From NCBI RefSeq assembly GCF_022376445.1, contig NW_025955011.1, forward strand, positions 186,001-250,000: a stretch of DNA of 64,000 nucleotides, given 5' to 3'. The stretch comes from Fomitopsis serialis (lineage: Eukaryota; Basidiomycota; Agaricomycetes; Polyporales; Fomitopsidaceae). The notes under the pieces were generated by a model that saw only the letters and a list, made by a program, of their open reading frames with translations, did not search any database and was not told the DNA's origin. This document shows positions 1-10,636 of this stretch, in pieces. Made by a program: the position numbers and the translations under genes. Numbering within the stretch: the first letter of the stretch is position 1; each line of letters begins with the position of its first letter.

Positions 1-508
1 ATGCGACCTTCTTCGCTCGATGATGACTGAATTCTGATGCCGTGATGTGCAGCGATTATTCGATGGCCCTTGTCAGCGCGGCATCCCTGGTGATCCTTAC
101 GCTTGATAGTGCAGGTGCGCCAGCTACCGTTACTTGATCATTCTCGACGCTAGTTGAATCATATCACTAAGTGATTCCTGCTTTACGATATATGCCATTA
201 AGGGCTTGACCGGCGGGGGGCCTTCATTGTGTTCGGCATCCTCCTGTAGACCCTGTATATCTACTGGTGCGTATGCACCTTAGAAAGAGTGTCTTTAACG
301 TCACCTGTATTCTGCACAGTACCAGGTGTGCACCCTGCTCGTTCCCGGATCCTGACGTGACAGGATGCTTCATATACCTGCTAATGAGACGTTTTGAACG
401 AGTACGTGGCGATGTTATTTGGATCTGGAGAAACTAACATGCTCGTATTGAAACAGTTGTGCGTGTTCATCACAATCTGACTTCGACGATGCATTAACAT
501 GAGCGCAC

Positions 509-1315
509 GTGAACGTCACAGTGGGTAACATTGCCACAGCGACATCGGCAATTGGGAACGGGCTCGTGCTGGCCGTTACGTGGCGGCGAACATATAAGAC
601 CAAGAAATGGCTGATCGTGCCGACGTCAGCGCATCAGTGTCAACCTTGCTACTCAGAGATGGTACATCAACTCGTTTGTTTCATGCATTGTCAAGTTCTG
701 ATAGACACGATTGATCTCCTCAGGAAGTTTGTATTTCGGGTATGCCGAGCTACAGGCGGGCATGAGAGCACATCTAGTAATGCTGACGCCTATCTGTTTA
801 CAGTGCAATGTTACTGCTCAATATTTCCAGCACTGTGTTGAGTCTCGTGCCCTCCACGATGGTGCGTATCATCTCCTCGGGCTTGCGACGATCACTAAGG
901 CTTCACCTGCAGTGGTTCTCGGGGTTGACTGACATAATTTGACGTGAGTCACGCGTCATCGAAACGGCTCACAAGCTCACGCATATATCCCCTTTACCCG
1001 AAACCTCTAACTAGCCTCCAGACGGTCATACAGACCCGCTTCCTCCTCAATCTGCGCGAAGCGGCCTGGTTCCCGATATACCATCACGTGCTTCTGAGAT
1101 GTCCGACGCCCAATTTCAGAGAGCGTTTGGCTGCATCGGAGGCTCGATTGAGTACGAACAAGATAAAGAGGCAGAAGAAACAATGGGATCGATCAAGAGG
1201 ACGATGTGGAGCAGCAGACACGAGCCCTACAGGAAGAACACGAATCACGGAGTTCGATACTAGCGTACAGGAGATTCCGCGAGACACAGGAGAAGTCGTG
1301 CCAGTGGATGTGTAG
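509..1315 (+). CDS. DUF6533-like multi-pass membrane protein, 3' part, possibly damaged
   Basis: This is the C-terminal half of a fungal seven-TM-like DUF6533 protein; its biochemical role is unknown. The exon at about 509-600 gives a hydrophobic helix ending VTWRRTYKTKK. After a short intron comes STLLLRDG, spliced across about 660-720 to SLYFG; together these are the family hallmark LLRDGxxYF. About 797-855 gives another helix (MLLLNISSTVLSLVPSTM). About 1005-1065 gives the C-terminal signature with TRFLLNLREA. All three frames of the small piece at 951-982 meet a stop, and the acidic tail reads better in a second frame after NLREA, so this copy may be broken. N-terminal exons were not recognised in 1-500 and may lie outside the window. 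Compare the intact relative at 49926-51628. Confidence 0.6.
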
Positions 1316-1563
1316 CAATAGACTGCTGGATGCTCGGGTAGAGGATGTCAACCAATGGCGCTGCGTATTTGTGAGACGTGCCGGTCTAGCAACATGAGGG
1401 AACGATCGCCCGCTCTTTCCGTAGGGCAACGTACTCCATTACAACATGATCAATCGTAAGGTACAACAACGGGGACTAACAGTCTCAAAGTCCGGGATTA
1501 TCCCTATGTTTAGCACGCCTTTCAGGACTACCCTTCACAGGGATCAACACTTTTAGACCTGCG

Positions 1564-2264
1564 CTAGCAGAACGAGACAGTGTAGTCGGTGCCCGTCGGG
1601 CAGGAGCTCGTCATGCCGCAGCCGTCACCCTCGTCCTGAGCGGTACAAGCCTGGGCGCCGGTAGTGCCTACACGCAAAGGCAGAGTTAGAGTTCAATCGT
1701 TCAGACGAGGGAAATCAGCATGCAACGTACATCCAGTCCCAGGAGTGATCGTCACCGCCACGTTGAATCCATCCGTCGTGCTTGGGTTAAAGAAGTCCAA
1801 GCTTTCCCAGCTACACACAGCACGTAGTCAGCACCCGAGCCCCTCTCCGTTGCCTTTCCCAGACTCACCTGTTGATGGTGAACTGCGCGAGCGTAACACC
1901 ACTGCCGCAGGCGCAGTGCAGTTCTCGCCGCCGGAGCAACCGCCGGTCTGGCAGTTGCCCGATGCGTCGCAGCCCGTGCGGCCCCAGATACGCCCGCCTG
2001 AAGTCCACGCCGAGTCGAGCGAGACGGATGAAGAGCTCCTGCAGCGACGGCGAACCCGCCGGTGTAGGAACCGTCGGAGGCAGTCGCAGCGGGGTAGAAG
2101 CCCGGGTCGACTTCGTAGCCACAGTTGTTCGTCACAGTGACAGTCGTCCTACAGGTATTCCAATCTGAGTCAGCTGCGAGGACGCGAACTGGCTGGGTTG
2201 GGGTGCACTTACGCAGACGCGATAGCAGCAAGAGCAGCGAGGACAGCGGATGTGCGACAAACAT
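1564..2264 (-). pseudogene. Thaumatin-like protein gene, frameshifted copy
   Basis: This is a paralogue of the thaumatin-like genes at 6401-7084 and 9619-10305, with the same four exons: 2213-2264, 1869-2148, 1731-1810 and 1564-1667. Exons 3 and 4 match the others exactly in length (80 and 104 nt). It shows TVTNNCGYEVDPGFYP, GRIWGRTGCDASGNC and a C-terminus ending TVSFC. Exon 1 starts with ATG but its signal-peptide-like stretch (AVLAALAAIASA) is in another frame. Exon 2 needs two more frame changes, near 2037 and 1897. Read literally, the spliced frame stops early in exon 2. The total spliced length is still 516 nt, as in the intact copies. The damage is either decay or sequence error; the family assignment is firm. 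Confidence 0.8.
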
Positions 2265-2356
2265 CGTGGAATGAGTAGCGAGGAGCGGAGGTGGTCAGAC
2301 GAAGAATGCGAAGCGGATGAGATGGCCTAGTCGACACTCACCGTCGTCTCCCTCTC

Positions 2357-2363
2357 TTATATA
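2357..2363 (-). promoter_or_regulatory. TATA box upstream of the thaumatin-like copy at 1564-2264
   Basis: A TATATAA lies on the minus strand about 93 bp upstream of the ATG at 2264. The position and spacing match the TATA boxes of the two intact paralogues. Confidence 0.45.
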
Positions 2364-2364
2364 C

Positions 2365-3950
2365 ACCAAAGACCAGCGCGCCACCACATCATGGCGTACG
2401 GTCGCCGCACCAGCCACACGCGGTGTTCTCTGGGGCTCCGCATGTAGGTATATCAGCGGCGTTGGACAGCCTTGGCGGGCACTGTGCCAGTGGGTGCACA
2501 CAGCTTCTGCGGCGAGTGTATGTAAACACCCTGCCCGACGCAGACAATGTTGCACTGCAGCCTGGCGGGTTGCTGACGGGTGCGATTTAATGAGATCATC
2601 CACGGCGAGTTATGACCGACACCATGGTGATACCCTTCTCCCTGGGAGCCCACATTCCTTGGTCGTGGCATTGATAGCACTGTGCTGCACGAGCGAAGCT
2701 GAGCATACGAATGCAACGCTGCGCATGCGGCATACGTTGAAATGCATGTATCATCCGAAGAAAGCAGAGACGACCAGCGCAAGAACAGCCGCGCAATAGG
2801 ACTCGTAACGTACACACGTGGTGATGGTAACAAACGGTACCGATACGGTCAGGTGATCGCGTTGATGCACGACGCGACTGTGTTAAACCGAGGTTCAACC
2901 AACAACCTGGCATGTGGGTGGACTGTGGACATGGTCACCATACCCTTCGATACACGACGTGACGTGGCAAACAAGACATTCGATGGAGGTAGTGTTCCTC
3001 GCGCTGAAAGGCCCGTCGGATGAAGCACTGCGGATTCAGGTCTAAGTACTTCCCGGGACCTTGAGAGCTAAATCAGGACGGTCGTTTAGCGTGTCAAACT
3101 ATGACAATTGACGCAATGATGGGAGTTCTTCATATCGTCGCTGCAAGTGAGCTCGGTTTCGGGAGACCACTGCGGTAAGGCTCAGAAAAGAAACAACGCC
3201 CTAACTTCGGAGGTGGGCGCGTGTGTGGATCCATCTGTTCTCACGCCCGAGTCGTCCATTCGAGTCGCTGGTCGGTTATCCACGTTGCATGTCAGAATAA
3301 AACTATCGCGATGCTTGCGGGCGTTGTATGCACAGTAGAGAGTTTGGAAACAACTGTTGAAGTTGAATTGAACGGTGGAGGTGGAGCTGAGGTCTGGTGG
3401 TGGTGGGGCTCCGTGGGCTGGTCGAGAGTGGACCGATGACGGCGTGACACTCCTACATTCATGGCAATTCGCTCACGACACGCTCGAGGCGGCGGCGCCC
3501 GGTCACGCCCACCGCAGACTGACAGAGTCGGTGCGAGCGTGGTCTGTGGGCGGAACTCACAGGCTGCCAAACTCTCTAGTAAGGCGGTGGCGGAATCGAG
3601 CGTCGAGTCGGCCACATACTTCGCGCTAATAAGTATCGTCATCGGATGACAATGGAATGACGATTATTTCCACAACTGATTCTCAGCGCTCATCTCTGGC
3701 GGACAAGGTCATAGACGACGGGTACCATACTGGTAGCCTGCCCAGTCCCATGTAAGCAGCCCCTTGTCTGGATGTTCATGCCGACCGTCCCAGTCAATGT
3801 CATTATTTGCAGCTCGCCCCTCTGCCCTTCCTCACTGCACCGTTGTTGAATGGAGACAAGGTGTTGACGAGGTCATTGCATGCGGTAACAATGTTGTGAG
3901 CGAGAACGATGCTCGAGGTATCGGTATCCAAAGGCGACGGTACCCAGGCC
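2365..3950. other. No supportable gene
   Basis: Only short overlapping ORFs on both strands, with no recognisable domain, signal peptide or consistent exon pattern. The G- and T-rich tract at about 3375-3415 explains the proline- and histidine-rich minus-strand translation there. Confidence 0.5.
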
Positions 3951-3954
3951 GCGC

Positions 3955-4300
3955 ACCTGCCAGGCCAGACGCGCAGCACGGCCCTTGATACAGAATGGTA
4001 TTGAGCAGAAGCTGTTGCGAGTCTGCGACGCTGGCCCCTCGGAGGCGGGTTGGTGATCAGTTGGAGAGGATACCATCGTCAGCGCGCGCCCGACTAGGTG
4101 CGCTTAGCGATCCCATTCCGTCCTTGTTGCCTGATCCTCGCGCATCTCGCTGCAGACGTCTACGCCTTCTGCGCCTCTTGCATCCTCAGGAACGACGGTG
4201 GTGCACGCGTCCCGGTTCACGGGCCGTGATTCGTCGTCGATGTCGCGTGCGCACTTTGCGAGGGATGTCTCCACTGCTGAGTATCTGCACCAAGCATCGA
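3955..4300. repeat. Direct repeat, copy 1 of 2
   Basis: About 330 bp from CGCGCAGCACGGCCCTTGAT to the stretch around GAGGGATGTCTCCACT is repeated in the same orientation at about 4985-5300, with scattered substitutions and small indels. No frame is conserved between the copies, so it is probably non-coding duplicated DNA or an old gene relic. Confidence 0.8.
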
Positions 4301-4731
4301 TATCAAACATTCATGGGGCTGCAGGGTTACGAGAGTTCGTCAAGCGCACGATACAACGATGTCCGAGCCTCATGTTGATGATGCAGTTGGAGGGCCAGCG
4401 TAGCACAGCTACAAACGAATCGTGCAAGGTGCCAAAGATCCAGATGTGTGTCGTATCATGGGGAGGTACTGGTGGAATGGCATCAATAACCAAGGAGGGA
4501 GGACTCCGGGAGAGCATGAGTTGGATGCGCCGAATGAAAACTAGAGTGAACGACCAAGCGTCAGGGACAACTCGAACATACTGGCATGCCGTGAGAAGGG
4601 TTACTCCGGCGAAGTGTTGATGCGTCGCCACGTTAGTGGCATGCGATCTTGAGGTGCTCGCGACGACCGCTGGCTGCGCCTGGCTGCACCGGCCGCGTTG
4701 AACGCGTTATCCGAGCACTAAGAACAACAGG

Positions 4732-5112
4732 TCAGCACTGCGTGGCGAGCATCCCAAGGTCATTTGCGCCTCTTGAGCAGTAGCGCATTCCAACAGAGGA
4801 CGGGGCGCTCACCATCATTTCTCGCCTAGCAGTTCGACACGCCCTTGCAAGTTCCTCACGTCTGGGCGCCTTTGAGCAGGCGGTTCGGACGTGACGAACC
4901 ACACCGTCTGCGCGCGACAAAGCTGCACTGCAGTAAGGGCATCCCTTTTTGGAGCTCTTGAGATGCGCTGTTGCGATATGCTTGCACCTGCCGGTATAGA
5001 CGCGCAGCACGGCCCTTGATACAGAGTGGTATTGAGCGGGAGCTGTCGCACGTCTGCAGCGCAGGCCCTCGAAGGCGGATTTGTGATCAATTGGAGAGGG
5101 TACCATTGTCAA
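4732..5112 (-). pseudogene. C2H2-like zinc-finger fragment
   Basis: This minus-strand ORF contains, at about 4870-4941, CPYCSAALSRADGVVRHVRT followed by an alanine and a cysteine. This gives a C-x2-C-x12-H-x4-C spacing close to a fungal zinc finger. The pattern resembles the second finger of the intact gene at 17449-19499 (CTNCGKRLSRHDALLRHHRK). Nothing upstream or downstream gives a full protein, and part of the ORF lies in the direct repeat. I read it as a fragment; a chance match cannot be excluded. Confidence 0.4.
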
Positions 5113-5300
5113 CGCGCGCCCGACTAGGTGCGCTTAGCGATCCCATCCCGTCCCTGTTGCCTGATCCTCGCGCGTCTCGCTGCAGACGTCTACGCCTTCT
5201 GCACCTCTTGCATACTCAGGAACTTCGGTGATGTACGCGCCCCGGTTCACGGCCGTGATCGCCTGCGCACTTTGCGAGGGATGTCTCCACTACCGAGTCC
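4985..5300. repeat. Direct repeat, copy 2 of 2
   Basis: Second copy of the element at 3955-4300. It is clearly alignable along its whole length, with many single-base differences, so the duplication is not recent. Confidence 0.8.
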
Positions 5301-6395
5301 GCCTCGACTGCTTCAGCCATGCCCGGCCTTGCGGTAGACCGGTCAGCATACAAGCCAACTTGAGACCTCGAGACCAGCGGGTACGCGAAGTAGATAAGCT
5401 TCCTTGAAGATGCGGACCGTGTACGGCCTGGTCATTGCACGCCCACCGGGGAAGACGGCACGCATCGAGGAAGTCGACGCGGTTCGTGTGGTCCTTCGTA
5501 GCACCCTGCAGCCCCCCCCACATGCCGACAAGAACCATGACGTCCGAAGGCATCGCCGCGTGTCTTCGAGGGGTGTCGCCCGCCAGTCGGAAGGAAGATT
5601 TGGGTCGGACTCCATGCCACGCGCTTCCTGATGAGGTTGCCACGTACCGAGCACTCCGACGACGACGTGGATGGCAGGGATGAAGATTGCCCCATTCGTG
5701 TGTCGACGTCGTAATCGAAGCCGCATGTGTTGGCGGCCTCGGGCACTCCAGTCCGCGTCTTCAGCAGTCCGTCATGCGGCGACTGGCGAAGTGCGCAGGT
5801 GGCCACATTGCACTTGAGCGTGACTCTGCGTCTCCGTGAGACGGCATTTGAGGCATACGTCGTAGCGAGCGGGCCCGGTCGTGTCGGGCTGTCGTTCGCC
5901 GATTCGCGTCTGAAATGGGTGGTGAGCGGTGCTTCCAAGGGATGTAGGCAGAAGACTGACTATGAAGTATGTTCGATGCATGTACATGACGGTGGTAAGT
6001 AGCTTTTGTGCGGTGGAAGTGAGTCGAGAGGAAAGATGTTGTGTCTGCATCCGCTCGCTGTGTCCGTTATATACTAGGAGCGTCGCCTCGAGAAGGGTAG
6101 TCAGACGGGCTGTTCACGTTAGACCCCTCGGGACACTATTGTTGTCTGCTACTATGCGTCGAACCCATCTACGCCCACACCGACTGGCTATTGTGTTCTC
6201 AGCCTCGTACGCGTATCAGATTCGACGAAACTACAAAACTCACTGCTACAATACGGAGCGACCGCAGCATCATCACTGCAGACAACAGAGCTTGTATTCG
6301 ATATTGTCATACAGTCCAAGATCATGTCCGAGCACGAGACAGTCCAAATGCGAGTGCAACAAACGTCCTATTGAAACAGTCCACGCGTCCATCGT
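5301..6395. other. No supportable gene
   Basis: Several open frames exist on the minus strand (the longest at 5432-5938, 168 codons), but none shows a domain, signal peptide or plausible splice pattern, and overlapping frames are equally open because of the GC content. Confidence 0.4.
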
Positions 6396-6400
6396 CACGT

Positions 6401-7084
6401 TCAACAGAACGAGATAGTGTAGTTCGTGCCGGTGAGGCACGTCGAGGTGTCGCCACACCCGGTGCCCTCGCCTGCAGCCGTGCAGGACTGCGGGCCCGTC
6501 GAGCCTGCAGACAAGTCGCGTCAGCACGGCGAATCCACGACCAAACATAAGGAACACGTACATCCGGGACCGGGAGTGATCGTCACGGCGACGTTGAACC
6601 CGTCCGTCGTGCTCGGGTCGAAATAGTCCAGGCCAGCGTACCTACACGCACAGTCAGCTCTCCAGCTCCAGGCACACCACCGCGCTTATGACGCACCCGT
6701 CAAGCGTGAATTGGGCGAGCGTCGGGCCCGCAGCCGCAGGGCCCGTGCAGCTCTCCCCGCCGGGGCACTCGCCCGTCGAGCAGTTGCCGTCGGCGTCGCA
6801 CCCCGTGCGGCCCCAGATGCGCCCGGAGTAGGTCGGGTCGAGCGTTACGTCGGCGGAAAAGCTTGCATGGAGCGGGAAGCCACCGGTAGACGAGCCGTCG
6901 GAGGCGGTCGCGGCGGGGTAGAACGCGGGGTCGACTTCGTACACGCAATTGTTAGTGAGCGTGATGGTGGTCCTGCGAGAGGCAGAGGGTCAACCGCGAG
7001 TGAGGTACGATGCTTGGGCTGCACTTACTGAGCGTATGCGGTCGCTGCGAGGGCGCCGAGGACGAGGACGGTGTGGGCGAACAT
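6401..7084 (-). CDS. Small secreted thaumatin-like protein (10 Cys)
   Basis: An intact four-exon gene encoding 171 residues. Exons are 7029-7084, 6697-6972, 6562-6641 and 6401-6504, with introns of about 55-57 bp and good GT/AG ends. The start at 7084 begins a signal peptide (MFAHTVLVLGALAATAYA). The mature part shows NNCVYEVDPAFYP, the thaumatin signature GRIWGRTGCDADGNC, the segment TLAQFTLDG and the DYFDPSTTDGFNV block, and ends TISFC. There are ten cysteines, the number usual for small thaumatin-like proteins. Family members are secreted; some fungal ones (for example Lentinula TLG1) are reported beta-1,3-glucanases, so a wall role is possible but not shown here. Exon 2 is 276 nt and exon 3 is 80 nt, as in the paralogue at 9619-10305. 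Confidence 0.92.
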
Positions 7085-7168
7085 GGTAGAGGTGTAGGCT
7101 GGATGTGGTGGGTCGAGGATGTAATGAGTAGGAGATCCTGGCTTGAAGGCTCTCGATGCTGCTCACCT

Positions 7169-7176
7169 TATTTATA
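7169..7176 (-). promoter_or_regulatory. TATA box of the thaumatin-like gene at 6401-7084
   Basis: TATAAATA on the minus strand, about 85-90 bp before the ATG at 7084. Confidence 0.55.
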
Positions 7177-7179
7177 GCT

Positions 7180-9140
7180 CCTCCCCTCGAGCCCATCCGA
7201 CGTAGCGCATCGTCAGATGGCATGCCCTCGCCGCGGTGCGCCCGGAGCTGTCAATGCGTGAGGTCATACTGAGAGCATTTATTGCGTAGGCGCAGGGCAT
7301 TGCAAGGGATTGTCAGGTAATTCGGATTCCAGAGCGTGCGGGATGCCATGGGCCCCGCGTTCGTTACGAGATTCGCACTGCATGCGCGGTCTGGAGGCCC
7401 CGCTCTCGGCGGTCTTGTGAGCGGTCACGGACGCCTGGGAGACAGCGTGGATCATCGACGGCCATACGTCCCCGTAGCCAGAGCGTCTTTCAGTCAGGGA
7501 CGAATCCAGACGAATTCGAGCGGCTGTCTCGGGAAGTGGAGGCCAGAGAAAGTCGAACGTGCATGCGCACGGACTCGGAGACGATGGACGACGTCGACCG
7601 CTGTAAGTATGAGGCCCACTCAAACAAAATAGACGCCTGAGGTACGGTATGTTTCCGGTCACGTGTGAAACACGTACGGTACGTACCAGTACGTACCGGT
7701 ACATCAGCAAGCGTTTGACTTTGTACTGAGCTTCCTTTCTCGCGTTCTCTCCTTTCCTCCGACTCGGAGTCCCAGGCCACATTCTCACTGCTCTAGCGGA
7801 CACCTGATTTCACCGTTCAGAGCTCAATTGACATCGAAGTGCGGAGACTCGTCATGAAGCTTAATGGCTAATATAGAGTGGCACTCAAGTCGGCACTAGT
7901 GGCGGGCCTAGGCAAGTCTGGAGACTCGCGACGCTAGCACGAGCGTTGACATGGACAGCTGCCGCTGGCTTCCTGCATCGTCTGCGCCCACCTTTCGATG
8001 GAAAGCAATACTCGGAATACCGCCTCGGGAGAACCGGACGGCGTCCCGTTACCACTGTGGCAAGGAAACGCAGAACTGGCGTGGCGGCACTGTTCGAATG
8101 AGGGCTCTCGAGGTCATCGTGTTGCGTCATGATTCGCTCCGCACGTCGCATAAAGACGACAGTATCCTCAGGCTGTGATCCTCCATTCCGGGTGAGTTAC
8201 TCCACCGAGCCTGGGTGACCTGTGCTCTAACTGCTTGAACTGGCTGAAGGCCACCTTCCGCTCGTTAGACGAGTCGTAGTATTGCATGTACGATGCAGAG
8301 CAGCTATGTCTGCGGTCACAGGCTGGCGCAACAGCGACGCGCTCAGAGTCCGAAAGACCGCACATTTTGGCAGACCAGATCCGAAACGCCCCATGCGCAT
8401 CAGTTCTTCAGTTCTCGCGTCTCTATGCACCCTCCGAATACTGAGCGGTTCACCGTCGGGATGAAGGACAGTCCGGTGTGGCAAGGTGTGGGTGTTCAGC
8501 GTAATCCCTACACGTGCGATGTCCATGCTCCACCCAGCACTAGCGGCGCCTTAGCGGACACCGCTCGTTTTATAAAGAAATACTCGGAAAGTCACTGTCT
8601 TGTTTACATATTCCGACTTGTTCCGATCGGTGCCTTTGACAGCAATATTGACTAAACAGTCTTAAAATTGAACCCGTTGACCTCCGATGAACACAGAGCA
8701 TGCGTCTACACGATACTGGGACCCGGAACTAATGGCAGGACGGTAGCGCGGCGGGGAATGATAATGTGGCTAAATCGGCGAGTTGAAACTTGAGCCTGTC
8801 AATGACGAGCGCGCAAGTATACCCAATGCTTTGTATTCCTCTGGTTGGCGTCCAAGCCAAGGTGAGTGCAAACTGTGCCCTCAACCTTCCCGGCCAATCC
8901 TCGAGGGATGCAATCACCGTCCGACAGCGGGGCAGACGCAACTCTCGCGTCTCGTCGCTCAGATAGTACATTGTGAGTTGTCCACTTGGTCTTTCACGAG
9001 CTGGAGTTCCTCAAGTGTACTTCGCCACTATATCGTATCACTCGTTCGGGAGGAATTTTACATCGCCGCTACGTCAGTTGCTCTACAGCAGCAGTGCCCT
9101 TGGTGGACTCACCGCTCGTCCACTGACAGAAGTCAAATAA
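7180..9140. other. No supportable gene
   Basis: Contains a 174-codon minus ORF (7279-7803) and a 120-codon plus ORF (8293-8655), neither with a recognisable motif. A cluster of overlapping GTAC palindromes lies at 7674-7702. Confidence 0.4.
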
Positions 9141-9149
9141 TCCGTTGAG

Positions 9150-9450
9150 TCGTCCTCCCGTATTCCTCTGCGATGTACCTCTTGATTCGCGCCACCGCAG
9201 CGTCCGGCCCACATGTACAGCCCTTTGGCGGGGTGGAGTCCCCGCATACGTCCTCGAAAACATCCGGCACCCACGGATTCAGCTCGCGAGCCGCCCATAC
9301 TTCCGTCTACCGCTCGACCACATATGCACGTTGGTCTGCGCGGCGCGCGTTCGCGGACGAACCAGACCTAATCGGTCATCGCGCCCGCCCGACATTTGCA
9401 AACGTGCTGCCAACATACGTCGCGTTGGTCCCCTCTACGCCTCGTCAGGT
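9150..9450 (-). pseudogene. Degenerate coding fragment, family not recognised
   Basis: One minus-strand frame reads like protein over about 90 codons, including VWAARELNPWVPDVFEDVCG and then ARIKRYIAEEYGRTTQRII. It is interrupted by a TGA and a TAG in the same frame. The composition looks like coding sequence, but I do not recognise the family. It is probably a decayed gene or transposon fragment. Confidence 0.35.
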
Positions 9451-9529
9451 GCACAGAGGGCGGCAGATACATGCCTTCTCTGTGTGGCGGACGCGCCTGT
9501 CAGTAGCGTGAGGCGCTGCTGTTTGGGAG

Positions 9530-9536
9530 TATAAGA
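9530..9536 (+). promoter_or_regulatory. TATA box of the thaumatin-like gene at 9619-10305
   Basis: TATAAGA, about 85-90 bp before the ATG at 9619, the same spacing as in the two minus-strand paralogues. Confidence 0.5.
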
Positions 9537-9618
9537 CAGTCAACTTTCTGGCGAGGTCCAGCAAGCCTTCAGCTTACCAGAAGACGACAAGCACTGAGCC
9601 AGACAGGCCATCAACGAC

Positions 9619-10305
9619 ATGTTCGGAATCGCCACTGTCATCCTCGGTGTCTTCACCGCCCTCTCCTCCGCGTAGGTTGCCGTTCTCGCCACCACAGTAT
9701 CCATTGGCTGACGTCCCGCTTGCCCCACAGCTCGTTCGTGACCCTCAACAACAACTGTGAATTCCAGGTCGACGCGGCGTTCTACCCCACCGTCGAGTTC
9801 AACCAGACCCAGACGGGCGGGTTCGCGCTGAACTCCACGCACCCCTCCGCGACGGTGCTCCTCGCGAACGACTACGACGGCCAGATCTGGGGCCGCACGG
9901 GCTGCGACGCGAACGGCAACTGCGCCACTGGCCAATGCCCCGGCGGCGAGAGCTGCACGGGCCCGACGTCGGGGACGGCGACGATCGCGCAGTTCGCCCT
10001 CAACGTGTGAGCGCGCTATGTCTTCCATGTCAATTGCGCAGCTGATAGTGAGAGGTGCAGGACGAACGGACAGGACTCGTTCGGTGTGAGTGAAGTCGAC
10101 GGGTATAATATCCCGGTGACTATCACGCCCGGCCCAGGATGTAAGCATCTAGCTTTTGAATCCGGGACGGTTCCTGACAGCGATTAATATGTGAATAGGC
10201 TCGGTCGCGGCTGTGGACTGCACCGGTCCGGACGGCGAGGGTAATGGCTGCGGCCAAACCTTCCAATGCACTACGACCACGGCGTACACCTTGACGTTCT
10301 GCTAG
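9619..10305 (+). CDS. Small secreted thaumatin-like protein (10 Cys)
   Basis: An intact four-exon gene of 171 codons: 9619-9671, 9731-10006, 10061-10140 and 10199-10305. It starts with a signal peptide (MFGIATVILGVFTALSSA). The mature protein has NNNCEFQVDAAFYP, GQIWGRTGCDANGNCATGQC, CPGGESCTGP, TIAQFALN and the block VTITPGPGC, and ends AYTLTFC. Ten cysteines are conserved with the 6401-7084 paralogue. It lacks an acidic position in the DFFNPS-like segment seen in the paralogues, having SFGVSEVDGYN instead. The protein is predicted to be secreted. The opposite orientation and sequence divergence show it is an older duplicate than the other two. Confidence 0.92.
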
Positions 10306-10636
10306 ACCGGCAATGAGCGAGAGTGGTCGAGGGGTGCTCCCGCATGAGCGCGAAGCCGAGAGTACCTCCTCAGATGCTATCGAGACATTTCTACATAGCT
10401 GTGTATTCCATGTTGTACTAGTGACATCGGACACAACGCACTTGCCAGAAGTACTCGCTGTGATGACTCTGCTGATTTGACAGGTCCATGCTGTGTAGCA
10501 GGGAACGTCTGAGACATTGTGCACGTATGTAGACAGCATAACCGTAACAACTGAAATTACGCCGCCCTATGAATTCGGTCGACGAGATGCTTCCATGTGC
10601 CACCGTGAAAATACGGCGGAATCATGACAGTAGCAC

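Noticed and set aside
1664..2140. 158-codon plus-strand ORF
   Set aside because: It is the complementary strand of the thaumatin-like copy and crosses its introns; no motif of its own.
5432..5938. 168-codon minus-strand ORF
   Set aside because: Other frames are equally open, no domain or splice pattern, composition typical of chance ORFs in GC-rich DNA.
7279..7803. 174-codon minus-strand ORF
   Set aside because: No motif and it runs across the GTAC palindrome cluster; likely chance.
9540..10148. 202-codon minus-strand ORF
   Set aside because: Antisense to the intact thaumatin-like gene at 9619-10305 and crosses its introns.
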